Source: Sorex araneus
Taxonomy: Eukaryota; Chordata; Mammalia; Eulipotyphla; Soricidae
Direction of reading: 5' to 3'
Assembly: GCF_027595985.1 (NCBI RefSeq)
Contig: NC_073313.1
Location: forward strand, 217,126,066 to 217,190,065
Length of the DNA: 64,000 nucleotides
Shown here piece by piece: positions 21,036 through 32,555 of this stretch (positions within the stretch are counted from its first letter, which is position 1; each line of letters opens with the position of its first letter). The notes below the pieces were generated by a model, which made no database searches, had not been told where the DNA came from, and saw nothing but the letters and a program-made list of their open reading frames with translations. The position numbers and the translations under genes are program-made.

Positions 21036-21047
21036 ATTATAATTGTT
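21036..21047. repeat. Right target-site duplication of the RTE insertion
   Basis: Exact copy of 19019-19030. Confidence 0.8.
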
Positions 21048-21859
21048 AATTGTACTAATAAGTTATGTGCATGTTCTCTCTTGCTCTTTATAATATACTT
21101 TACTCTAAGTAGTATTTTCAAACTGTGATTGATCACAGGTGCTGAAATGGCAGAAAAGTGACTAGGAATAAGACAGGATGACTGTTTATAAGAGTATAAA
21201 TGCAAAATAATCTTGAGACCTCAAATATTAAATATTGGTGGATATTTCATAAATAATAAAAAGGTCCAGTACAATATTAAAATTGACATAAAAACTATGT
21301 TTACTTTCAAGTTGCTCTTTATCGCTAATAAAACACATTTTCATTCAACTCTAATTTTTCTAGCTGTGAAAATTGTTTGAATATCTTGTGTCAAGACAAC
21401 ACACATTATAATTTTCCCATTAAATCTAATAGAAACATTTTTAAAATCTAAAAGCTCTTAATGGCAGGGTTATCAGGTACTAATGAAAGTCATTAAGCAA
21501 AGGATAGGGGTACTTAAAAACAATGCTTTGACTGGAACATATAATGACACTTCAGTCTGTACAAGATCCTGTATTTTGAGAAGTTACCATTATCAAAGAC
21601 ATTGCTTGATAATTTTGCTACTGCTTCTGCCTAAAATTTATCTAGGTTGCATTTTTTTAACCATAAAGCTATCAAAATCTCCAGTCTTTTATTTATTACT
21701 TCTCATATACTCCAATATACGAGCAAGTTAGCAACGTTGTCTACTTTTGCTAACAACATTATTCTTACTCAAATTTGCTAACATTTATATAGTAATTCAT
21801 ATGATTGAGCTTTTTCCCACATGAAATTATTTCATACAATTCTGGTTAATGTTTTGTTT
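21048..21859. other. AT-rich unique sequence
   Basis: No recognised gene or repeat. Confidence 0.5.
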
Positions 21860-21930
21860 TCTTTTGGGGCCACACCTGTGTGTGCTCAGGGTTTACCCCT
21901 GGCTCTGTACTCTCCGGCTTTCTCTTTGGC
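21860..21930 (-). mobile_element. SINE fragment, antisense
   Basis: GGGGCCACACCTGTGTGTGC and GGTTTACCCCTGGCTCTGTA match the antisense body; the rest is lost at the microsatellite. Confidence 0.6.
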
Positions 21931-21979
21931 TCCAAATCTGTGTTTTCTTCCTCTCTCTCTCTTTCTCTCTTTCTCTCTT

Positions 21980-22284
<305 letters not shown>

Positions 22285-22289
22285 GGTTT

Positions 22290-22460
22290 GTTATTAATTT
22301 TTTTTTAAGTTACTCACCATGAGATAGCCCATAACAAGGCTGTTCACATTTGGGTTTCAGTCACACAGTGTTCCAACACCCATCCCTACACCAGTGTATA
22401 TTTCTCAGCACCAATGTCCCCAGTATCCCTCCCACCACCCAAATTTGTGTTCTCTATGTA
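22290..22460 (-). mobile_element. L1 3' UTR end, antisense
   Basis: TTACTCACCATGAGATAG, TGTTCCAACACCCATCCCTA, CACCAGTGTATATTTCTCAG and CCCCAGTATCCCTCCCACCA are the antisense L1 terminal landmarks. Confidence 0.8.
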
Positions 22461-22501
22461 TTCAGTTAGTAACAAGTTTTTTCCTTAAAAGTTTCAAAAC
22501 A

Positions 22502-22629
22502 GCTCTCCACAGCTGTACAAGCGTGAATCCAGACCCAGCAAAACCTCTTTCGGTGTGAGCAACTCCTCGCAGAATGTCTCCAGCCTGAGAACTAAGCCTC
22601 GGCCCCGTGCCCGCCCGGGAGGGGAAAGG

Positions 22630-22677
<48 letters not shown>

Positions 22678-23081
22678 CTCTTTCTCTCTGGGGATGAAGG
22701 GCGCGGTGGCCGCCATGTTAAGATGATCACTGATTGGGTTTTCAAGCCTGCAATTATCTAATATCTGGAAGAAATCTCCCTGGACTTCTTGTTAAAGTAC
22801 AGAAATTCAAAACCTTATTTGTCTTCACAGTAGGTCTGAATCTAGTGGGGTACTCCTAACAACAATAGTGAGGTTTGTGTTGAAATATTGAATGTAACCA
22901 AAGTAAACAGAATGTAAAATGAAACTTATCAGTTACAAGGTAGGGGGTGGGGGGGCGGGATGGGAGGTGTACTGTGGTATATGGGCACTGGTGAAGGGAT
23001 GGTTGTTTCAGCATTGTATAACTGAGACCTAAGCCCGAAAGCATTGTAATCTTCCACACGGTGATTTAATAAAATAAAAAA
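22502..23081 (+). mobile_element. L1-tailed composite element, second copy
   Basis: A 580-bp unit lies between exact 15-bp repeats AAAAGTTTCAAAACA (22487-22501 and 23082-23096). Its GC-rich body, AACTAAGCCTCGGCCCCGTG then GGGAGGGGAAAGG, aligns with 12.09-12.14 kb of the 11.26-kb composite, and its AT-rich connector and L1 3' end (GCACTGGTGAAGGGATGG, GTATAACTGAGACC, GTGATTTAATAAAATAAAAA) align with 12.4-12.77 kb. It lacks the SINE and the 301-bp units, as expected of a 5'-truncated copy, and has a (TC)n tract at 22634-22675. Non-coding; L1-type mobilisation inferred. Confidence 0.75.
22634..22675. repeat. (TC)n microsatellite
   Basis: About 20 CT units inside the composite element. Confidence 0.95.
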
Positions 23082-23146
23082 AAAAGTTTCAAAACAAAAA
23101 TGCATTTGAAAATCTGAAGCTAGTCCTCACTATTTTTTAAAAAATT

Positions 23147-23311
23147 TTTAGGCCACACCCACTAATGCTCAAGAGATACACCTGGATCTGCACCACTCAG
23201 GAATTACTCCTACTGGTTCTCTGGGGGACCATATGGGATGCTGAGGATGGAACCCGGAATGGCCACTTGCAAGGCAAATGCCCTGCCTGCTGTATCATTT
23301 CTTTAGCCCTT
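23147..23311 (-). mobile_element. Shrew SINE, antisense
   Basis: GGCCACACCCACTAATGCTC, GGGGGACCATATGGGATGCT and CACTTGCAAGGCAAATGCCC. Confidence 0.82.
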
Positions 23312-23718
23312 CTCACTCATCTCTTAGTAGCTTATCTCTCAAAATAAAGAATAATTTGGATACTATAAATCTGAAATAATACATGTAGTCATATGTGTAA
23401 GTATGATTATATATACTTAATCTTTAAGAATACATTACAAAATTTTAGGCCATTTTCTAATATATCTTTTAAAAAATCCTGACTGGTGCTTTTGATGCAA
23501 ACACAAATATATCTGTCTAAAATTGGTTGTCTGAACATGAATTTTAGCACTCAATAAGTTGAATGCATTTTTTTCCCCAAGGGTAGGAAAAGAATGCAAA
23601 ATTTCTATATGCAATTTTTCTTGTATGCAAAGGAATAACTTTATTGGTCTGGGGTGGTGGTCATTTTATTGTTTATTAACTTACACCTGTAAGTTAGCAT
23701 TGAAAGAGAGAAAAGCAT
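23312..23718. other. AT-rich unique sequence
   Basis: No feature recognised. Confidence 0.5.
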
Positions 23719-23900
23719 GGGGCTGGAGCAATAGCACAGCGGGTAGGGCATTTGCCTTGCACGCGGCTGACCCGGGTTCAATTCCCAGCATCCCCTATAG
23801 TCCCTTGAGCACTGCCAGGGGTAATTCCTGAGTGCAGAGCCAGCAGTGACCCCTATGCATCATTGGCTGTCACCCAAAACGCCAAAAAAAAAGAGAAGAA
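23719..23900 (+). mobile_element. Shrew SINE, near full length
   Basis: GGGGCTGGAGCAATAGCACA head, A box TAGCACAGCGGG, B box GGTTCAATTCC, body to the A-tail. Confidence 0.9.
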
Positions 23901-24069
23901 AAAGCCAAAAAAAAAATCAAGTTATTTTTCTCTGTCTTTTTTAAAATTATAGTTGTAGAACTAGGGTTCTGTAGTGCTCAAGTTTCTGGTACAGATGCAC
24001 AGTTACTGCTGGGCCTGCCACCTAACTGCCTAAGACCCTCAGTGATATTATTATTATTGTTGTTATTAT

Positions 24070-24243
24070 TATTATTTTGCTCTTTTGGGTCACACCTGGC
24101 AATGCACTGGGGTTACTCCTGGCTCTGTACTCAGAAATTTCTCCTGGCAGTGCTTGGGGGACCATATGGGATGCGGGGATTGAACCCGAGTTGGCTGTGT
24201 GCAAGGCAAATGCCTTTCCTGCTGTACTATCTCTCTGGCCCCT
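24070..24243 (-). mobile_element. Shrew SINE, antisense
   Basis: GGGTCACACCTGGCAATGCA to TCTCTCTGGCCCC, preceded by an ATT-rich tract at 24046-24076 that continues its tail. Confidence 0.88.
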
Positions 24244-24249
24244 CATTGT

Positions 24250-24771
24250 TTTTGATGGGAGAAAAAAATTGAAGTTACCTGACAGGATACATTGTTTTTC
24301 TAGATCACTGAATAGCAATTTTTAAGTCTAAAATATGAGACATTAATTTTATAATAATTTATCCTAATGATTATGCCTTTGCACTAAATAGGCCTTCAAT
24401 AAATATCAGTTTATGATTTATATAAATTTAAATATTACCTACTTTAATAGAAATTTTATTTATTGAATTTATTCACATAATGGTGTGAAAGACATTAGTG
24501 AGTTTTTCAGTTGTGAAAAACTATCATATTACTATAAGTTTAATTGTTTAATATGTTTTCAAATAATTTTATCCAATTTATTAGTTGGGTAAAGTAACTT
24601 TAATTGATTAACACTTAATTTCCCCAATTAATTAATTAATTGATAACTAATTGTTCAATGTGTCTTCAAGTAGTTTTAACCAATTACTTTTACTGGGGAA
24701 ATTTTGAAATGCAATAGCTTGATTTAAGTACTTATGATATCCCTACATGAGCTACTAACAAAAGGGACAGT
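24250..24771. other. AT-rich sequence with TTAAT clusters
   Basis: Repeated TTAATTGATTAA-type words at 24600-24660; no gene seen. Confidence 0.5.
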
Positions 24772-24783
24772 CTAAAATACTTT

Positions 24784-24972
24784 TTTTTTTGTTGTTGTTT
24801 GTTTGTTTTGCTTTTGGGTCACACTCAGCATTGCACAGGGGTTACTTCTGGCTCATGCACTCAGGAATTACTCCTGGCAGTGCTCGGGGAACCATATGGG
24901 ATGCTGGGAATTGAACCTGGGTCGGCCTCGTGCAAGGCAAACGCCCTACCCGCTGTGCATCTCTCCAGCCCC
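24784..24972 (-). mobile_element. Young shrew SINE, antisense, with 12-bp duplication
   Basis: Near-consensus body. CTAAAATACTTT stands at 24772-24783 and again at 24973-24984. Confidence 0.9.
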
Positions 24973-25053
24973 CTAAAATACTTTGATTTTTAATCTGTGT
25001 AACTTTTAGCCAATATGTGTTAATTGTTAGGGATTTTAAAGTACCTACTATTT

Positions 25054-25339
25054 AGGTAAGTGGATATTTTTGATAACCTTCCAGTTTCAGTATTGCAAGC
25101 CACAATGCCCGAGGGGGGGGAGGGAAAGAGAAACAGAGAAAGAAGAAAAGCGCCTGCCATAAAGGCTAGTTGGGGTGGAGTGGGGGAGGATGGGAGGGAA
25201 CCTGGGGACACTGGTGCTGGGAAATGTACACTGTTGGAGGGATGGGTGTTGGAAAACTGTATGACTGAAGTCCAATTATGAACAGCTTTGTAATGGTCTA
25301 TCTCACAGTGATTCAATTAAAAAAAATAAAATAAAAAAA
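25054..25339 (+). mobile_element. L1 3' UTR insertion, 5'-truncated, with duplication
   Basis: Starts in the 3' UTR (CCTTCCAGTTTCAGTATTGC), runs through GGGGACACTGGTGCTGGGAA and GTGATTCAATTAAAAAAAAT. TACCTACTATTT at 25042-25053 and 25340-25351 is the target duplication, so this 286-bp copy is one insertion. Confidence 0.9.
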
Positions 25340-25351
25340 TACCTACTATTT

Positions 25352-25762
25352 TAGGGAATATGTTGACAGAATTATCTGTCTAGTTCCACACATTCACTGT
25401 CATTATACTGTAAAGCAAATTAACTGGTCGATTAAGCGTATATAAAGTTTAATAGTTCTTAAATTTGTGGGTGTTATTTTTCTACAGTAGCACTTTAAAA
25501 AATTCAAGGTCATTCAATAATAACTCAAACTATAATTATGTAATTAACTATTGTGCAATTATAAGCTAGGGAAAATATTTACTCAATTTATAAATGAAAT
25601 ATAGTTGCTATAAACCTTGACATTTAAAAAATAGAATTATGTTATTTCTATTAAACCTCCAACATATATCATTAAGATTTTCATAGCATTTGGATATCTT
25701 CAAAGATTTAAAAAAGAAGTAAAGTATATTGCTTATTATCTTTAGGTAAGGGGAAAGTGAGA
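25352..25762. other. AT-rich unique sequence
   Basis: No feature recognised. Confidence 0.5.
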
Positions 25763-25912
25763 GAAGGAGCCAGAGAGATAGTCAAGTGGGTAGGGCACTT
25801 GCCTTTAATGTGCTGACCAGGGTTTGATCCCCAGCATCATATTTGCTTCTCTGAGCACCTGCAGCAGTGACCCCTGAGTACTGATAGGTATGGTCCACAA
25901 ACAAACAGAACA
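25763..25912 (+). mobile_element. Old shrew SINE
   Basis: GAGCCAGAGAGATAG head, GGGTTTGATCCCCAGCATCA over the B box, ACAAACAAACAG tail. Confidence 0.75.
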
Positions 25913-26033
25913 AAGCAAGAAAAGCGAGAAAGGGAACTGCTGACTGGCTCCAAAATGAGGTCTGTATCATGAATTCCTTCCTGACTTGTACCCTGGATGA
26001 AGCCTATGGAAGAGGTGGGAATTAGCAAATAAG

Positions 26034-26235
26034 GGAGGAGGAGGAGGAGGAGGAAAGAAGGAGGAGGAGGAGGAGGAGGAGGAGGAGGAGGAGGAGGAGG
26101 AGGAGGAGGAGGAGGAGGAGGAGGAGGAAAGAAACAGAGAGAGAAAGAGAGAGAGAAGAAGGGAGGGAAGGAGAGAGGGAGGGAGGGAGGAAGGGAGAGA
26201 GAGAGCGGAAGGGAGAGGGAGGGAGGGAGAAAGAG
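26034..26235. repeat. (GGA)n and purine-rich low-complexity tract
   Basis: GGA units to about 26128, then GAAA/GGGA-rich sequence. The minus-strand poly-Ser ORF over it is repeat translation. Confidence 0.95.
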
Positions 26236-26429
26236 CCTGCGTAGTGCTTCTACCTTTTGTCTTCTGTCCCACCAGGGTCACATAGCACCTGTCAAGCTGT
26301 ACTTGAGATCCACTTGATCTACAGGGTGTGGGACTTTATCCCCACCTTGTTTTGAATTTTGAATTTGGGGACTCAAAAGGAAAAGGAAGTCAACCCTGAT
26401 CTCTGATCAGGTTTCACAGGTTAATTGTC

Positions 26430-26960
26430 TATTGTTTCAGAAAGAAATTTAAAGAAAATTACGAAGTAAGACTGTTTTATTTAGAAAATAAATGAAATAG
26501 AGAAGAGAGAAAGAGTAATGCATTCAAGAGAGAATGTGGGCTTTTCCAGAGGTGAGAGAGAACAGAGGGTAGCCCATGAAGTAAAAGAAAGGCATTACAT
26601 ATCCTAAGCTGAGATGTGGGTGACTTTTGAATGGGGCTGCATGCTGCTTGCTTTTAAAAAGAAATTGTTGCTAAGTTGTTTTTATAGGATTGTCCCTAAA
26701 TGGCTGAACTTGGAGCTTTTTACATGAAAAGAATGTGTTGGTGGTGTGATGTGAAGGGGATGGTCTTTGAAACACCATTAAAAAAGTGTTCTTTCAAGTT
26801 CTTATTATGGCCTTTTATTCCTGCTTAAACTCCTCTTCTCCTCAGGGGGTCCAGCTTACTCTGGGCTTGTTCTTGATGCCAGTTAGTCTTACCATATTTC
26901 AGTTTCTGTTTTCACAAAGGGGGTTGCACCTTCATGCTTTTGGGCTATGCTAGTGCTGGG
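26430..26960 (-). mobile_element. Possible old LTR or ERVL-like fragment
   Basis: TTTTATTTAGAAAATAAATG followed by a GAGAAGAGAGAAAG stretch resembles the antisense end of some old LTRs. No ends or duplications can be placed. Confidence 0.25.
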
Positions 26961-27103
26961 TACAGAATACTTTCTTTAGATCCCATCTTGGTTTTATTAC
27001 TTCCTGAGAAACTCATTGCCAGGGGCCCCTTATTTAGTTGCCTGCTTAGAATTGACTTTGAATTGAAAATGAGAATGAGAGAATTAGACACTCTGCTTTA
27101 GAG

Positions 27104-27260
27104 CAGTATTTCTCAACTGGGGGCCACATGGCCCCCTGGGGGCCTCCAAGATATTTCTAGGATGCCACAGGTGAAAATCATGATATCCACAGCATGAGAC
27201 CAAGGGTCTCTCACTGGTAGGGGAAGAAGGGCACAGGAAGAAAAGAGTTGAGAAAAATTG
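27104..27260. mobile_element. hAT-type MITE with perfect 8-bp duplication
   Basis: 157 bp with inverted ends CAGTATTTCTCAACT (27104-27118) and AGTTGAGAAAAATTG (27246-27260). CTTTAGAG precedes it at 27096-27103 and follows it exactly at 27261-27268. The CAGnnnTTCTCAAC end and the 8-bp duplication are diagnostic of the hAT superfamily. It has no transposase ORF. A second internal palindrome, GGGGGCCACATGGCCCCC, lies at its left end. Confidence 0.88.
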
Positions 27261-27299
27261 CTTTAGAGAACAAATTTATTTAGTCTTTTTCAGTAATGA

Positions 27300-27420
27300 T
27301 TTGAAGTAATTATTATCTCCATTTACATGTGAGAAAACTGAAATCCAGTGTGGGTAATTATTTTGGTCAAGGTCACACAGTTTACTAAACTAAACTGCAG
27401 TTTAATATTTGGAAGCAGAG
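27300..27420 (-). mobile_element. MIR SINE, antisense
   Basis: CTCCATTTACATGTGAGAAA and AAGGTCACACAG follow the antisense MIR core (CCCATTTTACAGATGAGGAA, AAGGTCACACAG). Confidence 0.75.
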
Positions 27421-27469
27421 ATATCCGATGCCATGTTTTTGTTTGTATTTTGGCTTCCCAAAGCAGTGA

Positions 27470-27676
27470 TTAGGAGAACTGGGGGCCACTTCTGGCAATA
27501 CTTGGCAGTGAAGTTTATTGCAAGGGCCTGAGGATGTGATGCCATTTGTGGCCTGTGGACCCTGGATGTCCATGATTACCCTTAGTTATATTCTAGAGGC
27601 CATGAGGTGCTAGGGATTAAACTAGGGTCAGGAACATTTGCATGCACCCCTACCCCCTGTGCAATCTCCCTGGCCA
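27470..27676 (-). mobile_element. Old SINE, antisense
   Basis: The right half has GGTGCTAGGGATTAAACTAG, TTGCATGCA and CTCCCTGGCC; the left half is a diverged body variant. Confidence 0.55.
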
Positions 27677-27704
27677 CTAAAATCATGACTTTTGGTTTTG
27701 TTTT

Positions 27705-27850
27705 GGTTGGGGGCCACACCTTGTGTGCTCAGGTCTTACTCTTGATTTGTGTTCAGGGTTCACTCCTAGTAGCATGAGTGAACAATGCCAGGGACTCAAT
27801 CAGAGTCGGCTGCATGCATGTTCCTTGCTCTTGTATTCACTCTAGTGCCA
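27705..27850 (-). mobile_element. Old shrew SINE, antisense
   Basis: GGGGCCACACCTTGTGTGCT, CAATGCCAGGGACTCAATCA, GGCTGCATGCATG. Confidence 0.65.
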
Positions 27851-27921
27851 TGATCACATGTCTTTCATATCTTAATATGTTACCTTCATTTTTATCTTAT
27901 AGAAAGGAGTTTAAGAAAGCA

Positions 27922-28104
27922 AGGATTGGGACAGAGACATAGTACAGGGGTTAAGGCACTTGTTGTGCTTGTGGCTGACCTCCTGTTTGATCCCAAACAT
28001 TATCTGGTCTCTTGAGCATTGCCAGGAGAGATCCCTGAGCACAGATACAGGAATAATCCCTAGGCATCATGGGAGACTGCCCAATCCTCTCAAAAAAAAA
28101 AAAA
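27922..28104 (+). mobile_element. Old shrew SINE
   Basis: GAGACATAGTACAGGGG head, GATCCCTGAGCACAGATACA body, A12 tail. Confidence 0.72.
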
Positions 28105-28254
28105 GAGAGCAGGGATATATTAGGAAATATTTTATTATTGTTGATTTTAAGTTTAGAGTTAAATTTACTTCATAGAAATTATTTACTTTATAGAAAATGT
28201 TTTTTGTTTATCACAATTAAGAGTATTCTCTATTTTTGTTTATTTAAAAATTTT

Positions 28255-28500
28255 AGGTAGGTGATTTACAACACTGTTAATGATAGAATCTGATGTATAC
28301 ATTGTTCCAAGACCACACCCTCCACCACAGTGTCCCTCACTCAACTCTACAACTTCCCCTCATCCATGATAAGCTCAGTTCTGTAGACCAGTTGTCAGAT
28401 TGCGTTTCATTTGATCGTTTGTTATTCCCTTACTATGTTTCCATATATGAGAGAGGTCATTCTATATATGTCCCCAAGAGTGTATCTAAAACAAAGAGCA
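28255..28500 (-). mobile_element. Old L1 3' end, antisense (tentative)
   Basis: Order of GTATACATTGTTCCAAGACC, CACCACAGTGTCCCTC and GCTCAGTTCTGTAGACC resembles antisense L1M 3' UTRs. Confidence 0.4.
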
Positions 28501-29399
28501 AATGTCTCCTCTAAAGAAAAGCATAAGACAAGGTTATCTGTAGTCATGACCATAATAAGCATTTTTCTTTGACTACTTTCTTAAATATGTAAATGTTGAA
28601 ACTTAAAAGTGATGATTTTTTTGTTTGTGATATGTCTATATAAATAAAGTTCTTTTTAAAAAAATTGTAAGAATTTTTGATGTGGATAGTAGGTTATACA
28701 TAAAAATATAAAATTAGGTATAATTTTTTTATCAAACAAAAGTATTTACTAGCTAACCAGAATTAAAAATGAATAAAACACATTTGTTAGCACAGATCAT
28801 GTTATTTACAAGAAGCTATAAAGTGAAATATAAAAGATAGATATAAACAAAAGTATAAAATCTCCCTCGGTAACAGAAAAGGAGCTTTGAGTAAGTAGAT
28901 AAACTGATATCACAGAAGGAAAGATTCAGTTCATCCCAACTTAGACAACCAATTAAATTTTCTTTTAACTTATTGCATTCTGAGAAATCAAAATAATGAG
29001 ACAGTGTTTTGAATAGCAGTATCAATTGCTAGGGTTTCAAGAAAAAAAAAACAGGTCAAACCATGATTTCCCCACAAAACATTGTGCATAACCAGAAACA
29101 AAATGGCAGAACTGTCAAAGTATGGTTAGTTAGACATGTTACTTGCAATAATTATTCTGTAGCAATTTAAAGCAAACAATATCTTGTAGTAATAAAATAA
29201 GAATCTAGGAACTTTTCCCACAAATAATATGATGGCTTTTTGGAAGCAGAAATAATATTTGCATCACCAGATAACTATTATAGTACTCACAGGAAATTCC
29301 TAGGATAGAATAATGAAAAAAGTCAATTAAAAAACTATCATATACTAGAATATATAATCTATCAATATGTGGAAATCTTTATTGTCACTTTGCTTTAAT
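28501..29399. other. AT-rich unique sequence
   Basis: No feature recognised. Confidence 0.5.
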
Positions 29400-29576
29400 T
29401 TTTCTTTTTTGGGTCACACCCAGCCATGCACAGGGGTTACTCCTGGCCCATGCAATCAGGAATTACTCCTGGTAGTGCTCAGGGGACCATATGGGATGCT
29501 GGGATGCTGGGAATCTAACCCGGGTTGGCTGAATGCAAGGCAAACACCCTACCCGCAGTGCTATTGCTCCAGTCCC
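29400..29576 (-). mobile_element. Shrew SINE, antisense, with internal 8-bp repeat
   Basis: Near-consensus. The word GGGATGCT is duplicated around 29490-29510, a small slippage event. Confidence 0.88.
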
Positions 29577-30979
29577 TTGTTTAAGTACTTATTGTAAAAC
29601 CCTTCATTGTTGCTGGCTGCTCTTCTGGTCAGGCACATGCTTGACTGTGATGCTTGCTGAGGATCAAACTGGTTGTGATGATGATGTTCACTTATATTTT
29701 GCTTGGAGTGCTTGCTGAGAGAGAGTTCCTGGATGCATGTGCACATGTGCTTTTCATGGGTCACACTTCCTGACCATGGTGCTTGCATACCCAGTTGTTT
29801 GATCCACTCTATTTTATGTCTATGATCTCTGCTGTATTCAGTGTAATCTTCCTGTAGCACACAATGAATTGGTACTATCTCTCTTTCAGAAATGTGGACA
29901 AAGGAGGAAAGAGATAAGGAGAAATACTTAAGGTAGTATATAGATAAAAGGCAGATGGCTAGGGCTTAAAACAGGTCTTTTCTCATCTCAAGACTGCTTT
30001 TTTTAAAAAAATATAGTAGTACTGCTATTTATTCAGCTATTAATTAAGCTGAGGTCGCTTTTTTAATTTTTTTTTTAACGACCTTGTAGTGATGTTACTT
30101 GGGAGAAGAAACCTAGGCTTTAGGTGGATTAAGGACTGCCTAAGAAACCCAACAACTGAAATAAATGATAGATTATTAATGAATAATGATTATTATAATA
30201 TAATGACATAAGTTAGCATTTGCTGATCTCATTACTCTATAAAATATCTGTCATCACTTCTCTCTTAATATTTACAACAAAATTATGATTTTCTCATTTT
30301 GTAAAGAAAGACATTTTATCACTTTAATACACAGAAAGAATAAGAAGCAAGGTGACTCTAAAACTCTTAAAGTAATTGAAACATATTTATTGTTGACCTC
30401 TTAAGTTATCCTTCTTAATAATCCCTTCTATCAAACGAACAGCATACAGTTATTTTACAAATATATAATGCTAAATTTGTACCTTTATTTTGAAAATATT
30501 TCCTTTTTCTAAAAAAATTTGTATACTTTATCTCACAACAGATTTAAAGCTTCCCACAAATTTGCAAATGTCTGAATAAGCCAAAGACCTTTGCACGCTT
30601 CTACCCCAGCTTGATAAGAGGCCAAATGTACATCACTGGAGATCCAGAGCTCAGACAGACAGGTTTAAGACTGTGTTTGGGCAAGCAGTGATTTCAATAG
30701 AGAATGATTGCACTGGAGAGGTTTAAAGGCTTGCTAGGAGCTTAAAGCGTTTACTTTAAAATTCTATTACAGTTGCTTTTATAGTCTTGTTAATAGAAGA
30801 CTCTAAACTAATGAATAGTAAACTAAGCCTTCAACTCTTTTTCATTCAGGCACCATCAATGAAATCATTTTTTTTTATAAAAGAAAAGAAAATATAAGCA
30901 GCTGGAAAGTAAGAGGGAGATGGATAGCAAACAAAGATATAAGTAAAACCAAATTCCAGATTCACACTTAGGAAGTTGT
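29577..30979. other. Unique sequence with a possible decayed MIR
   Basis: About 30255-30310 (TTACAACAAAATTATGATTT, TTTTGTAAAGAAAGAC) may be a decayed MIR. Otherwise nothing is recognised. Confidence 0.4.
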
Positions 30980-31845
30980 ATGATTCTAAAAACTCTGCAG
31001 CTGGACCTTTGGAAAACAATATGGACGCTTCTCAAAAAATTAGAAATTGAGCTTCCATTTGATCCAGCAATACCACTTCTGGGAATATATCCTGGGGAAA
31101 CAAAAAAGTATAGTCGAAATGACATCTGCACTTATATGTTCATCGCAGCACTGTTTACAATAGCCAGAATCTGGAAAAAACCCGAGTGCCTGAGAGCAGA
31201 TGACTGGTTAAAGAAACATCTCTACAATGGAATACTATGCAGCTGTTAGAAAAGATGAAGTCATGAACTTTGCATATAAGTGGATCAACATGGAAAGTAT
31301 TATGCTAAGTGAAATGAGCCAGAAAGAAAGGGACAGACATAGAAAGATTGCACTCATCTGTGGAATATAAAATAACAGAGTAGGAGACTAATACCCAAGA
31401 ATAGTAGTATATAATACCAGGAGGTTGACTCCATAGCTTGGAAGCTGGCCTCACACGCTGGGGGAAAGTCATCCCAGATAGAGAGGGGAACACCAAGTAA
31501 TATGTGATTGGAGATCCTGTGCGGGAAGGGAGATGCGTGCTGAAAGTAGACTAGAGACTGAACATGATGACCACTCAATACCCCTATTGCAAACCACAAC
31601 ACCCAAAAGGAGAGAGAGACAACAAATTGGAATGCCCTGCCACAGAGGCGAGGTGGGGTGCGGGGAATGGAACTGGGTGGGTGGGAGTGATACTGGGTTC
31701 ATTGGTGGTGGAGAATGGACACTGGTGGAGGGATGGGCTCTCGAACATTGCATGAGGGGAAAAAAGCACGAAAATATGTGAATCTGTAACTGTACCCTCA
31801 CTGTGACTCACTAATTAAAAAATAAATAAATTAAAAAAAAGAAAA
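30980..31845 (+). mobile_element. L1 3' end: ORF2 C terminus and 3' UTR
   Basis: The ORF2 end reads LPFDPAIPLLGIYPGE, ICTYMFIAALFTIARIWKK and DDWLKKHLYNGI, with later frame breaks. It is followed by TATTATGCTAAGTGAAATGA and the full 3' UTR: CACTCAATACCCCTATTGCA, GGAGAATGGACACTGGTGGA, TCTGTAACTGTACCCTCACT and an A-rich tail. This is the C-terminal region downstream of the RT. The copy is 5'-truncated, non-functional and relatively well preserved. Confidence 0.9.
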
Positions 31846-31849
31846 AAAT

Positions 31850-32354
31850 TTTCTGAGAAATTAAAAGATTAAAAAAAAAAGAAAATGGGTTCTAAAATGT
31901 TTTGGTGCATGCTGAGGTTTCTATTGAAAACATCTACCATTTTTCCATTGAATTTTTCCAAAGACAATTATAGATAAGACTGTTACAGTAAAAATAAATT
32001 GGATTGTTATGCCTAAATCTTATTTAGCTCATCCTTTCACATTTTTGCCTATTTTTGAGAATGCTAAAATATTCATAAGATGCTAATTATAAGTTAATGA
32101 TTTCCTTATTGTTAACTAGTTTAAGAAAAAGATCTATGATATTTTGATAACTATCTGAAAATCAAAATGGGAATTTAGAATATCACACAATCTGCTCTCT
32201 AGGTAGAAAAAGGTTTTTTTTTAATTTAATTTTTTAAAATTTAATTTTCAAATTTCATTTCTAGGTAAACTCACATATATATTGTTTGTTTTATTCTCTG
32301 TCATAGGAATCTGGAGTAAATGTAAATAATTATTTAGCATCTCAAAAAAAAAAA
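31850..32354. other. AT-rich unique sequence
   Basis: No feature recognised. Confidence 0.5.
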
Positions 32355-32361
32355 AACAAAC

Positions 32362-32545
32362 CTCTGCAGCTGGAGAGATAGCACAGCGGGTAGGGCGTTT
32401 GCCTTGCACGCGGCCGACCCGGGTTCAAATCCCAGCATCCCATATGGTCCCCTGAGCACAGCCAGGGGTAATTCCTGAGTGCAGAGCCAGGAGTAACCCC
32501 TGTGCATCGCCAGGTGTGACCCAAAAAGCAAAAAAAAAAAAAAAC
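32362..32545 (+). mobile_element. Young shrew SINE inserted at the head of another SINE
   Basis: AGCTGGAGAGATAGCACAGC to GTGTGACCCAAAAAGC is consensus-like. CCTCTGCAGCTGGAGAGATA at its start recurs as CCTCTGTAGCTGGAGAGATA after its tail. Confidence 0.88.
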
Positions 32546-32555
32546 AAAACCTCTG

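Noticed and set aside
25967-26281. Poly-Ser/Pro minus-strand ORF
   Set aside because: Read-through of the GGA and GA repeat.
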